DNA of 27,179 nucleotides from a virus. The translations under genes were made by a program, and so were the position numbers. The DNA lies in IMG/VR virus record IMGVR_UViG_3300030430_004019, positions 1 through 27,179 of that record. One strand, written 5' to 3'. Positions 21,091-27,179 of the stretch are shown in pieces (the stretch's first letter is position 1; every line of letters begins with the position of its first letter). The notes below the pieces were generated by a model, which was given only the letters and a program-made list of their open reading frames with translations, had not been told where the DNA came from and made no database searches.

Positions 21091-21482
21091 TTAATGGTTG
21101 AGGATCCAAAATAGAATCCGACGATTGCTAAAACTGTTTGACGAATCTCTGGAAGAATCAAGTAGCCGTTAAGGGTTTGATATTTGACTCCTCCAAATAA
21201 TCCAAAGAAACCTTTAGACTCCTGCCCTACTGTAACACCCTCTGGGCTGTGCGCCAATATAAATGGGGCTATAACGACCGCAAACAGGACGGTGCATACT
21301 ATGACCCTCCTAACCCACTCTCCGCCCCTTGTGGAGGCTTTCTGGTGGCTTTCGTCGGCTGCAGCTTGCTTCTTGAGCATGGAGTCCACAGTGCCTTGCT
21401 GATTAGCTACAAGCTGTCCAATCAGTTTGAAGATAAAGCCAGAAGCGCTTCCGCCCAGCATAGCTATTAATTCAGTTGTCAT
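21087..21482 (-). CDS. Putative holin, three hydrophobic segments (131 aa)
   Basis: Hydrophobic segments are near residues 5-26 (LGGSASGFIFKLIGQLV), 57-78 (VRRVIVCTVLFAVVIAPFIL) and 107-128 (ILPEIRQTVLAIVGFYFGSS), separated by a charged Lys/Asp/Glu loop and an FFGLFGG linker. Size and topology fit a class of phage membrane proteins usually annotated as holins, which open the inner membrane at the end of infection. The gene is coupled by ATGA overlaps to membrane-protein genes on both sides. No endolysin is visible in the window. An alternative is a non-lytic membrane protein. Confidence 0.6.
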   Translation of the reverse strand: MTTELIAMLGGSASGFIFKLIGQLVANQQGTVDSMLKKQAAADESHQKASTRGGEWVRRVIVCTVLFAVVIAPFILAHSPEGVTVGQESKGFFGLFGGVKYQTLNGYLILPEIRQTVLAIVGFYFGSSTIK

Positions 21483-21640
21483 TTGATATCTTTGATTAAT
21501 TTGTAAATTGAAAGTCCTAAGAAGACGAAGGTCATTATACCAACAACTAGACTAACAACGCTGTTAATACTTTGCAGCCCCATACAGGCAAAAAATCCAG
21601 TTGATCCTACAGTTCCTCTAAGCATAGTATCCATAATCAT
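21479..21640 (-). CDS. Small membrane protein (53 aa), possible lysis component
   Basis: From the ATG at 21640 the minus strand encodes MIMDTMLRGTVGSTGFFACM and then a membrane segment (SVVSLVVGIMTFVFLGLSIY, about residues 27-46) with a short basic tail KLIKDIK. GAGG lies 5 bases upstream of the first ATG; a second ATG at 21634 would give a product starting MDTML and has about 11-base spacing. The stop overlaps the next ATG (ATGA). Only one clear membrane segment is present, with a second weak one at residues 11-22. First of three consecutive membrane-protein genes. Confidence 0.65.
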   Translation of the reverse strand: MIMDTMLRGTVGSTGFFACMGLQSINSVVSLVVGIMTFVFLGLSIYKLIKDIK

Positions 21641-21877
21641 TTAGTCCTCATTGGGTACAGGTGTATAAGAGTCAACGGTTGATGCCCTTTCGGAATCATC
21701 GAGGTCGTAGTCCGTTACGTCCAACGCCCACATATTGTCAATGGTTTCTTCAGGGTAAGTAAGCCAGCGTGTGCCTATGCCATTATCCTCGATCCAGTAA
21801 TCAAAGCCAATCTCCTTGCCTTCTTCGTCGGCTCGCTCTATGGCAGCCTCCTTGCTTGCGTATATTAAATAGAGCAT
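21641..21877 (-). CDS. Small acidic phage protein (78 aa)
   Basis: The sequence has YLIYASKEAAIERADEEGKE, then TRWLTYPEETIDNMWALDVT and an acidic tail ending PVPNED. The 'T-W-TYPEET-D-WALDVTDY' segment is familiar from small proteins adjacent to marine phage virion genes; no function is assigned that I know. The ATG overlaps the previous stop (TAATG) and the next gene begins immediately after its stop, so it links the virion-protein genes to the membrane-protein genes. Confidence 0.75.
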   Translation of the reverse strand: MLYLIYASKEAAIERADEEGKEIGFDYWIEDNGIGTRWLTYPEETIDNMWALDVTDYDLDDSERASTVDSYTPVPNED

Positions 21878-22686
21878 TATGATAGGGTTATTCCGTATTC
21901 TGTAGCGATGTTAGTTTCGAGAGAAGAGCGTTTGGCTGTTTGATTGGAATCATAGATAATTAATTCTTTAATCGAACCGTCTATCTTACTTCCCGCGCCT
22001 CCAATACTGCCAGCCTTAAAAGCGGCTGACTCTGTAAATGTGTCAGATGCCGTTCCATTTGTAAAAAATGTGCCAGTGTCAGATGCTCTTATAAATGAAA
22101 GCAAAGTATCTTGGTCAGCAGATATAGTTGCATTTAAAGCAGGCTGTCTTGCTGACTGACCATTTGCTCTAAAAAAGCCTCGTGTAGCTGATGCCTTACC
22201 AAAACCCTCTCCAGTTTGTACGCCTTGCCCTGATATTATTCTATCCTGCCCAGCCGCATCATCAAAGTTTGCAACTGAGAAAATAGAAATGTCACTTTCA
22301 TTTAGTGCAGTAAAATCTAACTCGTGATTTGATCCATCAAATTCTAATTCATTTAATAAAGTTCCAGAACTTACAATTTTGGGCTGTTTAGAATCAGTTG
22401 CTTGAACGGCATCCCTGCTGCCTGATTGGTCATACCATTTGGATACAAAGCCATCATTGCCAGAACCTACAAAGCTAACTAACGCTCCTGAGTTTATTTC
22501 AGAAACAGTAAAATCCTGTTCGATATCATCACTTGATCTGCGAACACGCACAGCCCTAGGATCGCTACCAGTAAGGCTACGGAGGCTGTATGCCGCCGCA
22601 GGATTAGGAGCAATCTGCGTGATGCTCTCTCCTACTTGGTTCAGCCTTCTCTGCCGACCCAGGGCTGAATCAAGGCTAATGTGCAT
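21877..22686 (-). CDS. LamG/Con-A-like virion protein (269 aa)
   Basis: After a short helical N-terminus (RRLNQVGESITQIAPNPAAA) comes AYSLRSLTGSDPRAVRVRRS with SDDIEQDFT, then GALVSFVGSGNDGFVSKWYD followed by QSG, a pattern seen in phage proteins related to the catalytic-domain fold of arabinofuranosidase B and other concanavalin-like jelly rolls. The second half (residues 110-269) looks like a LamG beta sandwich (DISIFSVANFDDAAGQDRII; DGSIKELIIYDSNQT). Probable job: surface or tail-tip carbohydrate contact, from fold similarity only. I see no catalytic pair I could assign. One base separates it from the preceding 86-residue gene. Confidence 0.7.
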   Translation of the reverse strand: MHISLDSALGRQRRLNQVGESITQIAPNPAAAYSLRSLTGSDPRAVRVRRSSDDIEQDFTVSEINSGALVSFVGSGNDGFVSKWYDQSGSRDAVQATDSKQPKIVSSGTLLNELEFDGSNHELDFTALNESDISIFSVANFDDAAGQDRIISGQGVQTGEGFGKASATRGFFRANGQSARQPALNATISADQDTLLSFIRASDTGTFFTNGTASDTFTESAAFKAGSIGGAGSKIDGSIKELIIYDSNQTAKRSSLETNIATEYGITLS

Positions 22687-22687
22687 A

Positions 22688-22948
22688 TTAGACCTTGTGT
22701 AGTTGCACTAAGCCACTAGTTACGGTAACAGATGAAAATTGACCGTATATTATAGTGCCAGCACCAAAAGTTTTTCCAGTAAAAGCAGTATGAGTGGTCT
22801 GATCCACGTTGCTAGATACTACAGCACCCAGAGTAGTGTCCTGTAAAATTTGTATAGCTCCAAAGCTACCTGCAGTGGTGGTAATGCCATTTGCTAGAAC
22901 TGAACCTGCGGAGCTAAACTCCAGTGCGTTGTTTCTTGATTTTGCCAT
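22688..22948 (-). CDS. Small virion-like protein (86 aa)
   Basis: A beta-rich Gly/Thr/Ser/Val protein (GSVLANGITTTAGSFGAIQI; TGKTFGAGTIIYGQFSSVTV) with few charged residues after the basic N-terminus MAKSRNN. The composition is that of small structural or head-fiber-like phage proteins. It lies between the paralogous adaptor-like gene and the LamG-like gene. The upstream gap has an extended -10-like sequence and no Shine-Dalgarno sequence. No domain recognised with certainty. Confidence 0.65.
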   Translation of the reverse strand: MAKSRNNALEFSSAGSVLANGITTTAGSFGAIQILQDTTLGAVVSSNVDQTTHTAFTGKTFGAGTIIYGQFSSVTVTSGLVQLHKV

Positions 22949-22967
22949 AATCGTGTATTATATCATA
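22949..22967 (-). promoter_or_regulatory. Extended -10 promoter-like sequence before the 86-aa gene
   Basis: The minus strand reads TATGATATAATACACGATT directly before the ATG. TGATATAAT is a perfect extended -10 element (TGnTATAAT; TATAAT at 22962-22957). There is no -35 match at normal spacing. Initiation 7-9 bases downstream would place the RNA start at or within two bases of the start codon, giving a leaderless or nearly leaderless mRNA. Confidence 0.45.
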
Positions 22968-22975
22968 TGTGGTTA

Positions 22976-23887
22976 TTATCGGGACTGCCGATTAACGTAA
23001 GTAGAAAATTTTTGTGTAATCACATTTCTATTGGAGTACATATCTAGCTTCATTAGCTCTCGATCTAGCATCTTAGTTGCTGCTTCGTCAGCTACAATAG
23101 CTTTTTCTGTTTGACCATCGCCGGTGTAAAAATCAGATAAAACTGTGTAGGTTATGTAGTCAAAAAACTCAGAGGGTACATCTGTGCTTGTTTCTGTATA
23201 AGTTGCTGAGTAAGCCTTTTTATAAGTTACAAATAATGTTTCTTGAGAGTTGCTGGATACGTTTAATATATTAGCACCTTCTGAGTCAACATAATAATCA
23301 AACTCAAGCGCTGAGTTCTCTAAGAAAGCCCGGTTTCTATGAATTCTAATAAATTGACCTACAGCACTTTTGTTTGTCTCCGTAAATGGAATTAGACTTC
23401 TTCTTGTTACAGAGAAAGCTCCGCTATTGTTGTTACTCCAAACAAGGACATCGTAAGGATTAGCTTTCTTCTCTGTGTCCTGTTCTTCATGCCTTGTCAC
23501 ACCTCCGCTTACACTGTATGTTCCGTCTCCAGCAAGAGTAGCAGTAGAAGCACTTGTTACTTTCCAGGTCGTTCCGTCCCTGAATACATGAACTGCCGTG
23601 CTGTCAACTAATTGATATACATTAGCTCCGCTTGTGTCTTGACCCAAAATTTCATAATTTCCATTTACTGTAGAAGTAGTAGAATTAGCAACATTTAAAG
23701 AATACAGACTTCTTTCTTCGGATGATATTAAATATCTAGGCCAAACAGGAGACGAATCATAAGCTCTCCGAACAGCCCGATTTAGGGACTGCTCAAAGAA
23801 GAAGTTGTCCATCTCCGTCATACTCTCCAAGCCAGCAATGGCTTGAAAAGATTTACGGACATCAACCAGGCTGACGTCGGAAGGCAT
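22976..23887 (-). CDS. Adaptor/connector-like virion protein, paralog 2 (303 aa)
   Basis: The N-terminal 60 residues (DVRKSFQAIAGLESMTEMDN; FFFEQSLNRAVRRAYDSSPV) and the C-terminal part (FFDYITYTVLSDFYTGDGQT; EKAIVADEAATKMLDRELMK) align by eye with the preceding 256-residue protein, so the two are paralogs. This copy has an extra middle region of roughly 45 residues with beta segments (TSTVNGNYEILGQDTSGANV). Position between capsid and tail genes, plus the helix-beta-helix layout, suggests a head-tail adaptor, tail-tube or connector protein. The specific role is not established from sequence. Confidence 0.65.
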   Translation of the reverse strand: MPSDVSLVDVRKSFQAIAGLESMTEMDNFFFEQSLNRAVRRAYDSSPVWPRYLISSEERSLYSLNVANSTTSTVNGNYEILGQDTSGANVYQLVDSTAVHVFRDGTTWKVTSASTATLAGDGTYSVSGGVTRHEEQDTEKKANPYDVLVWSNNNSGAFSVTRRSLIPFTETNKSAVGQFIRIHRNRAFLENSALEFDYYVDSEGANILNVSSNSQETLFVTYKKAYSATYTETSTDVPSEFFDYITYTVLSDFYTGDGQTEKAIVADEAATKMLDRELMKLDMYSNRNVITQKFSTYVNRQSR

Positions 23888-23894
23888 TGATTAG

Positions 23895-24665
23895 TTACTG
23901 AACGTTATTGTTCAGCATTACTTCGTTTTGATTTAACGGAGTACCACCAGCTTGTAGGTTATGACGGCGGAATTGAGTCTGAGGGCGGTACTGAAGAATA
24001 TCGTGACGGAACTGACGGCTTTGATTTCTTACAATGTCAATCTCTTGACGAAGAATCATTTCAGCATTCTGATCCTCTACTTGTGCCTTATCGGTCTGTC
24101 CATCTCCACGAAGGAAGTCTGCATACGCTCCGAATGCCATGTACTCAAAGAATCGAAATGGAACATTAGCAGTATCACCACTAGCATCTCCGTAGAATCC
24201 TGTTGTTCCTGAATCATCTTTTACGACTGTTTCAACATCTTTTCTGTAAGTAACAAAAACATTAATTGAGTTTAATGCCGTTGGATTAATTATTTTAACA
24301 GAAGGTTTACCGCCTGCATTTAACAGGGACACATAAGTATATTCTTCTGGATAACGAGAAGACTTAGGGTCAGTCTTATGGATTCTAAACACAACATCTG
24401 CATCGTTAGCTAATTTTTGAATATTAGTATGAGGATTAGCTACATCAAATGTCTGTATTGTGTTGTCATTTACAGTAGCCAAATCTATTTGTTCACCTAC
24501 TACGGTAAAGTCAGGCCACGGATAACGCTGATAAGCCGTTCTAAAACGTCTGTTAATTGCTTGTCGGAAGAAGCTAGCGTCCGTTGTTTCCAGGGACTGC
24601 AAGCCTGCTATTGATTTGAACCTTTCTTGTAGGTTTGTGTATGTTTCTGTAGGATAGTTTGCCAT
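23895..24665 (-). CDS. Adaptor/connector-like virion protein, paralog 1 (256 aa)
   Basis: N-terminal motif TNLQERFKSIAGLQSLETTD followed by ASFFRQAINRRFRTAYQRYP; middle beta region with KIINPTALNSINVFVTYRKD; C-terminal FRFFEYMAFGAYADFLRGDG with QTDKAQVEDQNAEMILRQE. These match the neighbouring 303-residue protein in order and spacing. The first helix pair resembles small phage head-tail connector proteins. An extended -10-like sequence (TGCTATAAT) ends 6 bases before the ATG. Function as adaptor or tail-tube ring is inferred from position downstream of the capsid genes. Confidence 0.65.
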   Translation of the reverse strand: MANYPTETYTNLQERFKSIAGLQSLETTDASFFRQAINRRFRTAYQRYPWPDFTVVGEQIDLATVNDNTIQTFDVANPHTNIQKLANDADVVFRIHKTDPKSSRYPEEYTYVSLLNAGGKPSVKIINPTALNSINVFVTYRKDVETVVKDDSGTTGFYGDASGDTANVPFRFFEYMAFGAYADFLRGDGQTDKAQVEDQNAEMILRQEIDIVRNQSRQFRHDILQYRPQTQFRRHNLQAGGTPLNQNEVMLNNNVQ

Positions 24666-24681
24666 GGAACGATTATAGCAT
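24666..24681 (-). promoter_or_regulatory. Extended -10 promoter-like sequence before the 256-aa gene
   Basis: The minus strand reads ATGCTATAATCGTTCC directly before the ATG. TGCTATAAT is a perfect extended -10 element (TATAAT at 24677-24672), with no -35 match at 17-base spacing. The expected start point falls on the A of the start codon, so any transcript from here would be leaderless. There is no Shine-Dalgarno sequence in the gap. Confidence 0.45.
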
Positions 24682-24685
24682 AGGG

Positions 24686-24994
24686 TTATATTTTGTTTGG
24701 ACTAAGTTCTGGGAACTTCTTATTGTAGTATTTTAAAAATTCTTTTGAATGCACAGTCTTTTGACCGTACTTCTTAATTAGTCGAAAGTATTCTCTTGGC
24801 GGAATACTAGCAACTGGTTTGCCAAGTGTAGGGTGAGTAGTCCCCTTCAGTGCCTGGGCTTCTTTGGCTGCACCTGCAACCCGTTGTTTTTCTGTCTGTC
24901 TCTCTAGCTTAAAACCATTCGCGATCTCCTTCATGAAGGCACGATCAATCTCGCCATCAGAGTAGCGTTTTAATTTAGGGACAATTATTTCCAT
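24686..24994 (-). CDS. Small basic hypothetical protein (102 aa)
   Basis: Sequence features: LKRYSDGEIDRAFMKEIANG, then a Lys/Gln/Ala helix, and a C-terminal module PPREYFRLIKKYGQKTVHSK with EFLKYYNKKFPELSPNKI. This last module is a small helical domain seen repeatedly in hypothetical proteins of marine phages, without a known role. The ATG at 24994 is only three bases after the U-tract of the terminator at 24998-25023, so no ribosome-binding site fits between. The next ATG is 60 bases downstream. Located between the capsid block and the adaptor-like genes. Confidence 0.7.
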   Translation of the reverse strand: MEIIVPKLKRYSDGEIDRAFMKEIANGFKLERQTEKQRVAGAAKEAQALKGTTHPTLGKPVASIPPREYFRLIKKYGQKTVHSKEFLKYYNKKFPELSPNKI

Positions 24995-24997
24995 ATT

Positions 24998-25023
24998 AAA
25001 AAGGCGGGGGGCTTTTGCCCCCC
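24998..25023 (-). terminator. Rho-independent terminator after the capsid/decoration genes
   Basis: On the minus strand GGGGGGC, loop AAAA and GCCCCCC form a perfect 7-bp stem, followed by GCC and TTTTT. It lies 13 bases after the stop of the 146-residue gene and would cut off most transcripts after capsid and decoration genes, raising their dose relative to the downstream tail genes. Confidence 0.85.
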
Positions 25024-25036
25024 AACCAGTATTTAA

Positions 25037-25477
25037 TTAAGCGTCCAGTCTTTTAATATCTAGTAGAACTTTAAGCTCACCCGCTGTTGCATCAGCCATA
25101 GCACCAGAACCAGGAGTTCCAGTAATAACTATGTTGCCTGATCCAGTAAACACAGCGCGATCTTTAGTTGTTCCATCTAACTGATCTCCAGAATTAGCTA
25201 CAGCTCCAGTAGAATTTATAGCTAAAGCGTCAATAAGACCATCGATATCATTTACACCAGATCCAGAATCTGAACCAACATCTAGTGTTGCTGATCCAAT
25301 TCCAGCAAAAGCCGTAGTGACTTTTACTGCTGCGCCAACGCAAACATCTCCAGCTGCTACAGGAATACTAATAGTAGTAGTAGTGTTACCAGCAGCAACA
25401 GTAAAGTCGCTTGGCTTTACATCTATTTGATCGGTATAGCTAGAAGTTCCAGCTTCATTTACGGTTAAACGTGCCAT
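25037..25477 (-). CDS. Putative capsid decoration/head protein (146 aa)
   Basis: A beta-rich protein of A, G, T, S, V and D, with segments FTVAAGNTTTTISIPVAAGD, VTTAFAGIGSATLDVGSDSG and GELKVLLDIKRLDA. Alternating hydrophobic/polar strands suggest a beta sandwich or barrel. It immediately follows the major capsid gene and precedes a terminator, the usual place for a decoration, cement or head-fiber protein. AAAGGAG lies 10 bases before the ATG, one of the best ribosome-binding sites in the late operon, consistent with abundant expression. No family name recognised. Confidence 0.65.
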   Translation of the reverse strand: MARLTVNEAGTSSYTDQIDVKPSDFTVAAGNTTTTISIPVAAGDVCVGAAVKVTTAFAGIGSATLDVGSDSGSGVNDIDGLIDALAINSTGAVANSGDQLDGTTKDRAVFTGSGNIVITGTPGSGAMADATAGELKVLLDIKRLDA

Positions 25478-25503
25478 AATATTATATCTCCTTTAGTTAA
25501 GGG

Positions 25504-26502
25504 TTAGCTAGTGATCTTACCGTGAGCGCCTGGGTGGTAAACACCTAGTGTCAACGCACAATCAACGAAACCACGCTCACCGCCACCAAGATTTGGTAGG
25601 CGAGTGCTTCCCATGGGGATAAGCTCGTGAATGCCGTAGTACTCAGGGTTAACTACATAACCTGTGTAGTTAGCTGGAGTAGTAGTTGGCATACAGTCAG
25701 GGTTAGCGTTAACAACAGAGACTACACCGTGGTCGGACTCATACAAGTCAACGGATAGTTTAATTGTACCGCTGTTACCATCGTAGTTAACAGAACGAAC
25801 ACCAGCATTTGTTCCATCTGCTACATTAACGCCAAAGCGAGCGAAGTCGCTAATGTCTTGACGAAGAGCAACGTCGGCAACAAGCATAAGATTATTGGTG
25901 TTACCAGTGACCTTGAATATAGATGAGATTAGCCCGTTTAGTGCGCTTTCAGTGAAGTTAGTTCCTGCATCAACAATGCTGTCACCAGGTGTACGGTAAT
26001 CAGAAGGGATATTTGCAGAAGTTGCTGCATCTTGAAGCCAGTCACCTAAACCTTGAAGGGCGTTAGATGTGCCAGCACCGTTTTCTGTAGCTTGAGTATT
26101 GTTAGAAGCAATAGTTGCTTCAATGTCGCGCTTTAGTTCGCGGATAGCCTTTGCCTCGGCTTGAGCGATTTTAGCAGGACCAACAGAATCAACTGCTTCT
26201 TGCAGATCAGAAACCATGTAGTCACGACGGAATTTTTGAACACGATTGCCAAGACGAGCGCGACCAGCAAATTTGTCAGTGAAGGCTGCAACGTCAGAAC
26301 CTTCTGCAATACCTGAAGTTACAGGGGCAGAAAGACTGTCAACAGTCCACTCAACAAATGTTGAGGAGGCACGCTCTTTATTAGCAGACGAAAGGATAGG
26401 AGTTTCTTCAGGCGCAAGAATAGTCAAGACGTCAGTCAAGTCCTCGCGGTTAGAAACAGCCGATCCTGTATTTGTAGTATCGAATGTATTTGAGAATGAC
26501 AT
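25504..26502 (-). CDS. Major capsid protein, HK97-fold (SU10/DUF5309-like, 332 aa)
   Basis: The sequence starts MSFSNTFDTTNTGSAVSNRE with DLTDVLTILAPEETPILSSA, the characteristic opening of a capsid family where a short N-arm is followed by 'L---L--LAP-ETP'. A helix QAEAKAIRELKRDIEATIAS matches the long spine helix; a beta-rich domain follows, with LMLVADVALRQDISDFAR and a C-terminal YGIHELIPMGSTRLPNLGGG region. Length is normal for a compact HK97-fold capsid without a separate protease domain. A putative scaffold gene lies immediately upstream and a decoration-like gene downstream. There is no strong Shine-Dalgarno sequence before the ATG; the leader is A/T-rich. Confidence 0.88.
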   Translation of the reverse strand: MSFSNTFDTTNTGSAVSNREDLTDVLTILAPEETPILSSANKERASSTFVEWTVDSLSAPVTSGIAEGSDVAAFTDKFAGRARLGNRVQKFRRDYMVSDLQEAVDSVGPAKIAQAEAKAIRELKRDIEATIASNNTQATENGAGTSNALQGLGDWLQDAATSANIPSDYRTPGDSIVDAGTNFTESALNGLISSIFKVTGNTNNLMLVADVALRQDISDFARFGVNVADGTNAGVRSVNYDGNSGTIKLSVDLYESDHGVVSVVNANPDCMPTTTPANYTGYVVNPEYYGIHELIPMGSTRLPNLGGGERGFVDCALTLGVYHPGAHGKITS

Positions 26503-26528
26503 TTTATTTAATTATTAATGAGTTATAG

Positions 26529-27179
26529 TTAACGGCGCGAAGCCATTTGTAGTTTTCTAAGTGCGGCAAAATCACGAGCGTTACCCGATTTTTTAAACTG
26601 ACTTTGCAAGTCCTTGAGTGCCTTTGCGGTTCTTGATGGGGACGTAGCAGCGTTTGCATTACTTGTTGTCGCACCCTTAGGTGGTGTAAGTTTCATGCTT
26701 GGCTTGCTTTCGACTACGGGTTTACGACCGTAGATACTGTTTGCTGCATGAGCGAACCAGTAATCTAGCTGACCCGCAACATCCGGAGCTTCTTTTGCCA
26801 CGATCTCTTTCATCTTTTGAAAACGAGCATCGTTAACTGTAGCTTCGTATTGTTTGCGGACGTCATTGTCTTCACCCTCTAGCCAGGGTAGCTCTTCTTT
26901 CGCTCTCTGCTTGAAAGCAACTTCCATATCCGCAGCATGTTGTTTAGCTTGCAATTTAGAAAGTTGATCAGGAAGAAAGGTCTTCTGAGCCTTACGCGCC
27001 TGTAGTAGAGATTTACGGACTTCTGCCTTGGTCATTTCTTTGCCTTCGATCTCAGTAATGACATCGTCAGCCGCATAATCAGCACCTTCAAAAAGAAGGT
27101 CTTCAGCCCAGTTGACTATTTGCTCTACCTCTTCGGCCTTAGCTTGAAGGCTCTCGATAGAATCTAAATCCCCAAATGG
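26529..27179 (-). CDS. Putative scaffolding protein, N-terminus outside the window
   Basis: The frame remains open to the right edge, so at least 48 residues precede the internal Met at 27035; the visible part is 216 residues. It is charged and helical, with an acidic beginning (AEDLLFEGADYAADDVITEI), long Lys/Gln/Glu helices (KEMTKAEVRKSLLQARKAQK) and a Thr/Ser/Pro/Ala linker before a basic C-terminal helix (TAKALKDLQSQFKKSGNARD). Acidic helical body plus basic C-terminal helix, located directly upstream of the capsid gene, is the classic scaffold arrangement; in P22-type phages the basic C-terminal helix binds capsid protein. Assignment is by position and composition. Confidence 0.7.
   Translation of the reverse strand, partial: PFGDLDSIESLQAKAEEVEQIVNWAEDLLFEGADYAADDVITEIEGKEMTKAEVRKSLLQARKAQKTFLPDQLSKLQAKQHAADMEVAFKQRAKEELPWLEGEDNDVRKQYEATVNDARFQKMKEIVAKEAPDVAGQLDYWFAHAANSIYGRKPVVESKPSMKLTPPKGATTSNANAATSPSRTAKALKDLQSQFKKSGNARDFAALRKLQMASRR

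Overview
The window is a piece of a tailed double-stranded DNA phage genome (Caudoviricetes). It is most likely a podovirus-like phage of a marine bacterium. The major capsid protein type, the tiny lysine/arginine-rich proteins, the small membrane proteins and the Con-A-like virion protein all resemble genes I associate with marine phages. That assignment comes from recognising protein families, not from a database search. No integrase, transposase, tRNA or CRISPR array was seen. Host identity cannot be read from this window.

Layout. Bases 1-4843 are a rightward (+) DNA-metabolism operon. It holds the end of a PD-(D/E)XK exonuclease, two small genes, a DnaB-type helicase, two coiled-coil mini-proteins, a dATP/dGTP diphosphohydrolase-like enzyme, an endonuclease VII-like nuclease, an ERF-type annealing protein, a small protein with an SSB-like tail and, after an intrinsic terminator, two unknown genes. 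Many of these genes overlap by a few bases. Bases 4844-4983 form a convergent junction with a strong (+) terminator. Just upstream of it lies a compact predicted three-way-junction RNA, which may be an undescribed phage small RNA.

Bases 4984-27179 are all leftward (-) and form the late morphogenesis operon. In transcription order (right to left) it holds: putative scaffold (cut by the window edge), major capsid protein, a possible decoration protein, an intrinsic terminator, an unknown gene, two paralogous adaptor-like proteins, two small virion-like proteins, an acidic mini-protein, three small membrane proteins (likely lysis), nine consecutive small and mostly very basic genes, a 1895-residue repeat protein, a 70-residue protein, a 747-residue Cys-rich virion-like protein, a zinc-ribbon protein, and two large proteins that look like internal (ejection) virion proteins. 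Terminase and portal are presumably to the right of the window, and DNA polymerase and primase to the left.

The points most worth a second look are the structured RNA with its own possible promoter and terminator at 4871-4986, the run of nine small genes at 18844-20931 (probably virion DNA-condensing proteins), the 14-unit array of 55 residues held in exact 165-bp register, and start codons placed a few bases after terminator U-tracts or extended -10 boxes.
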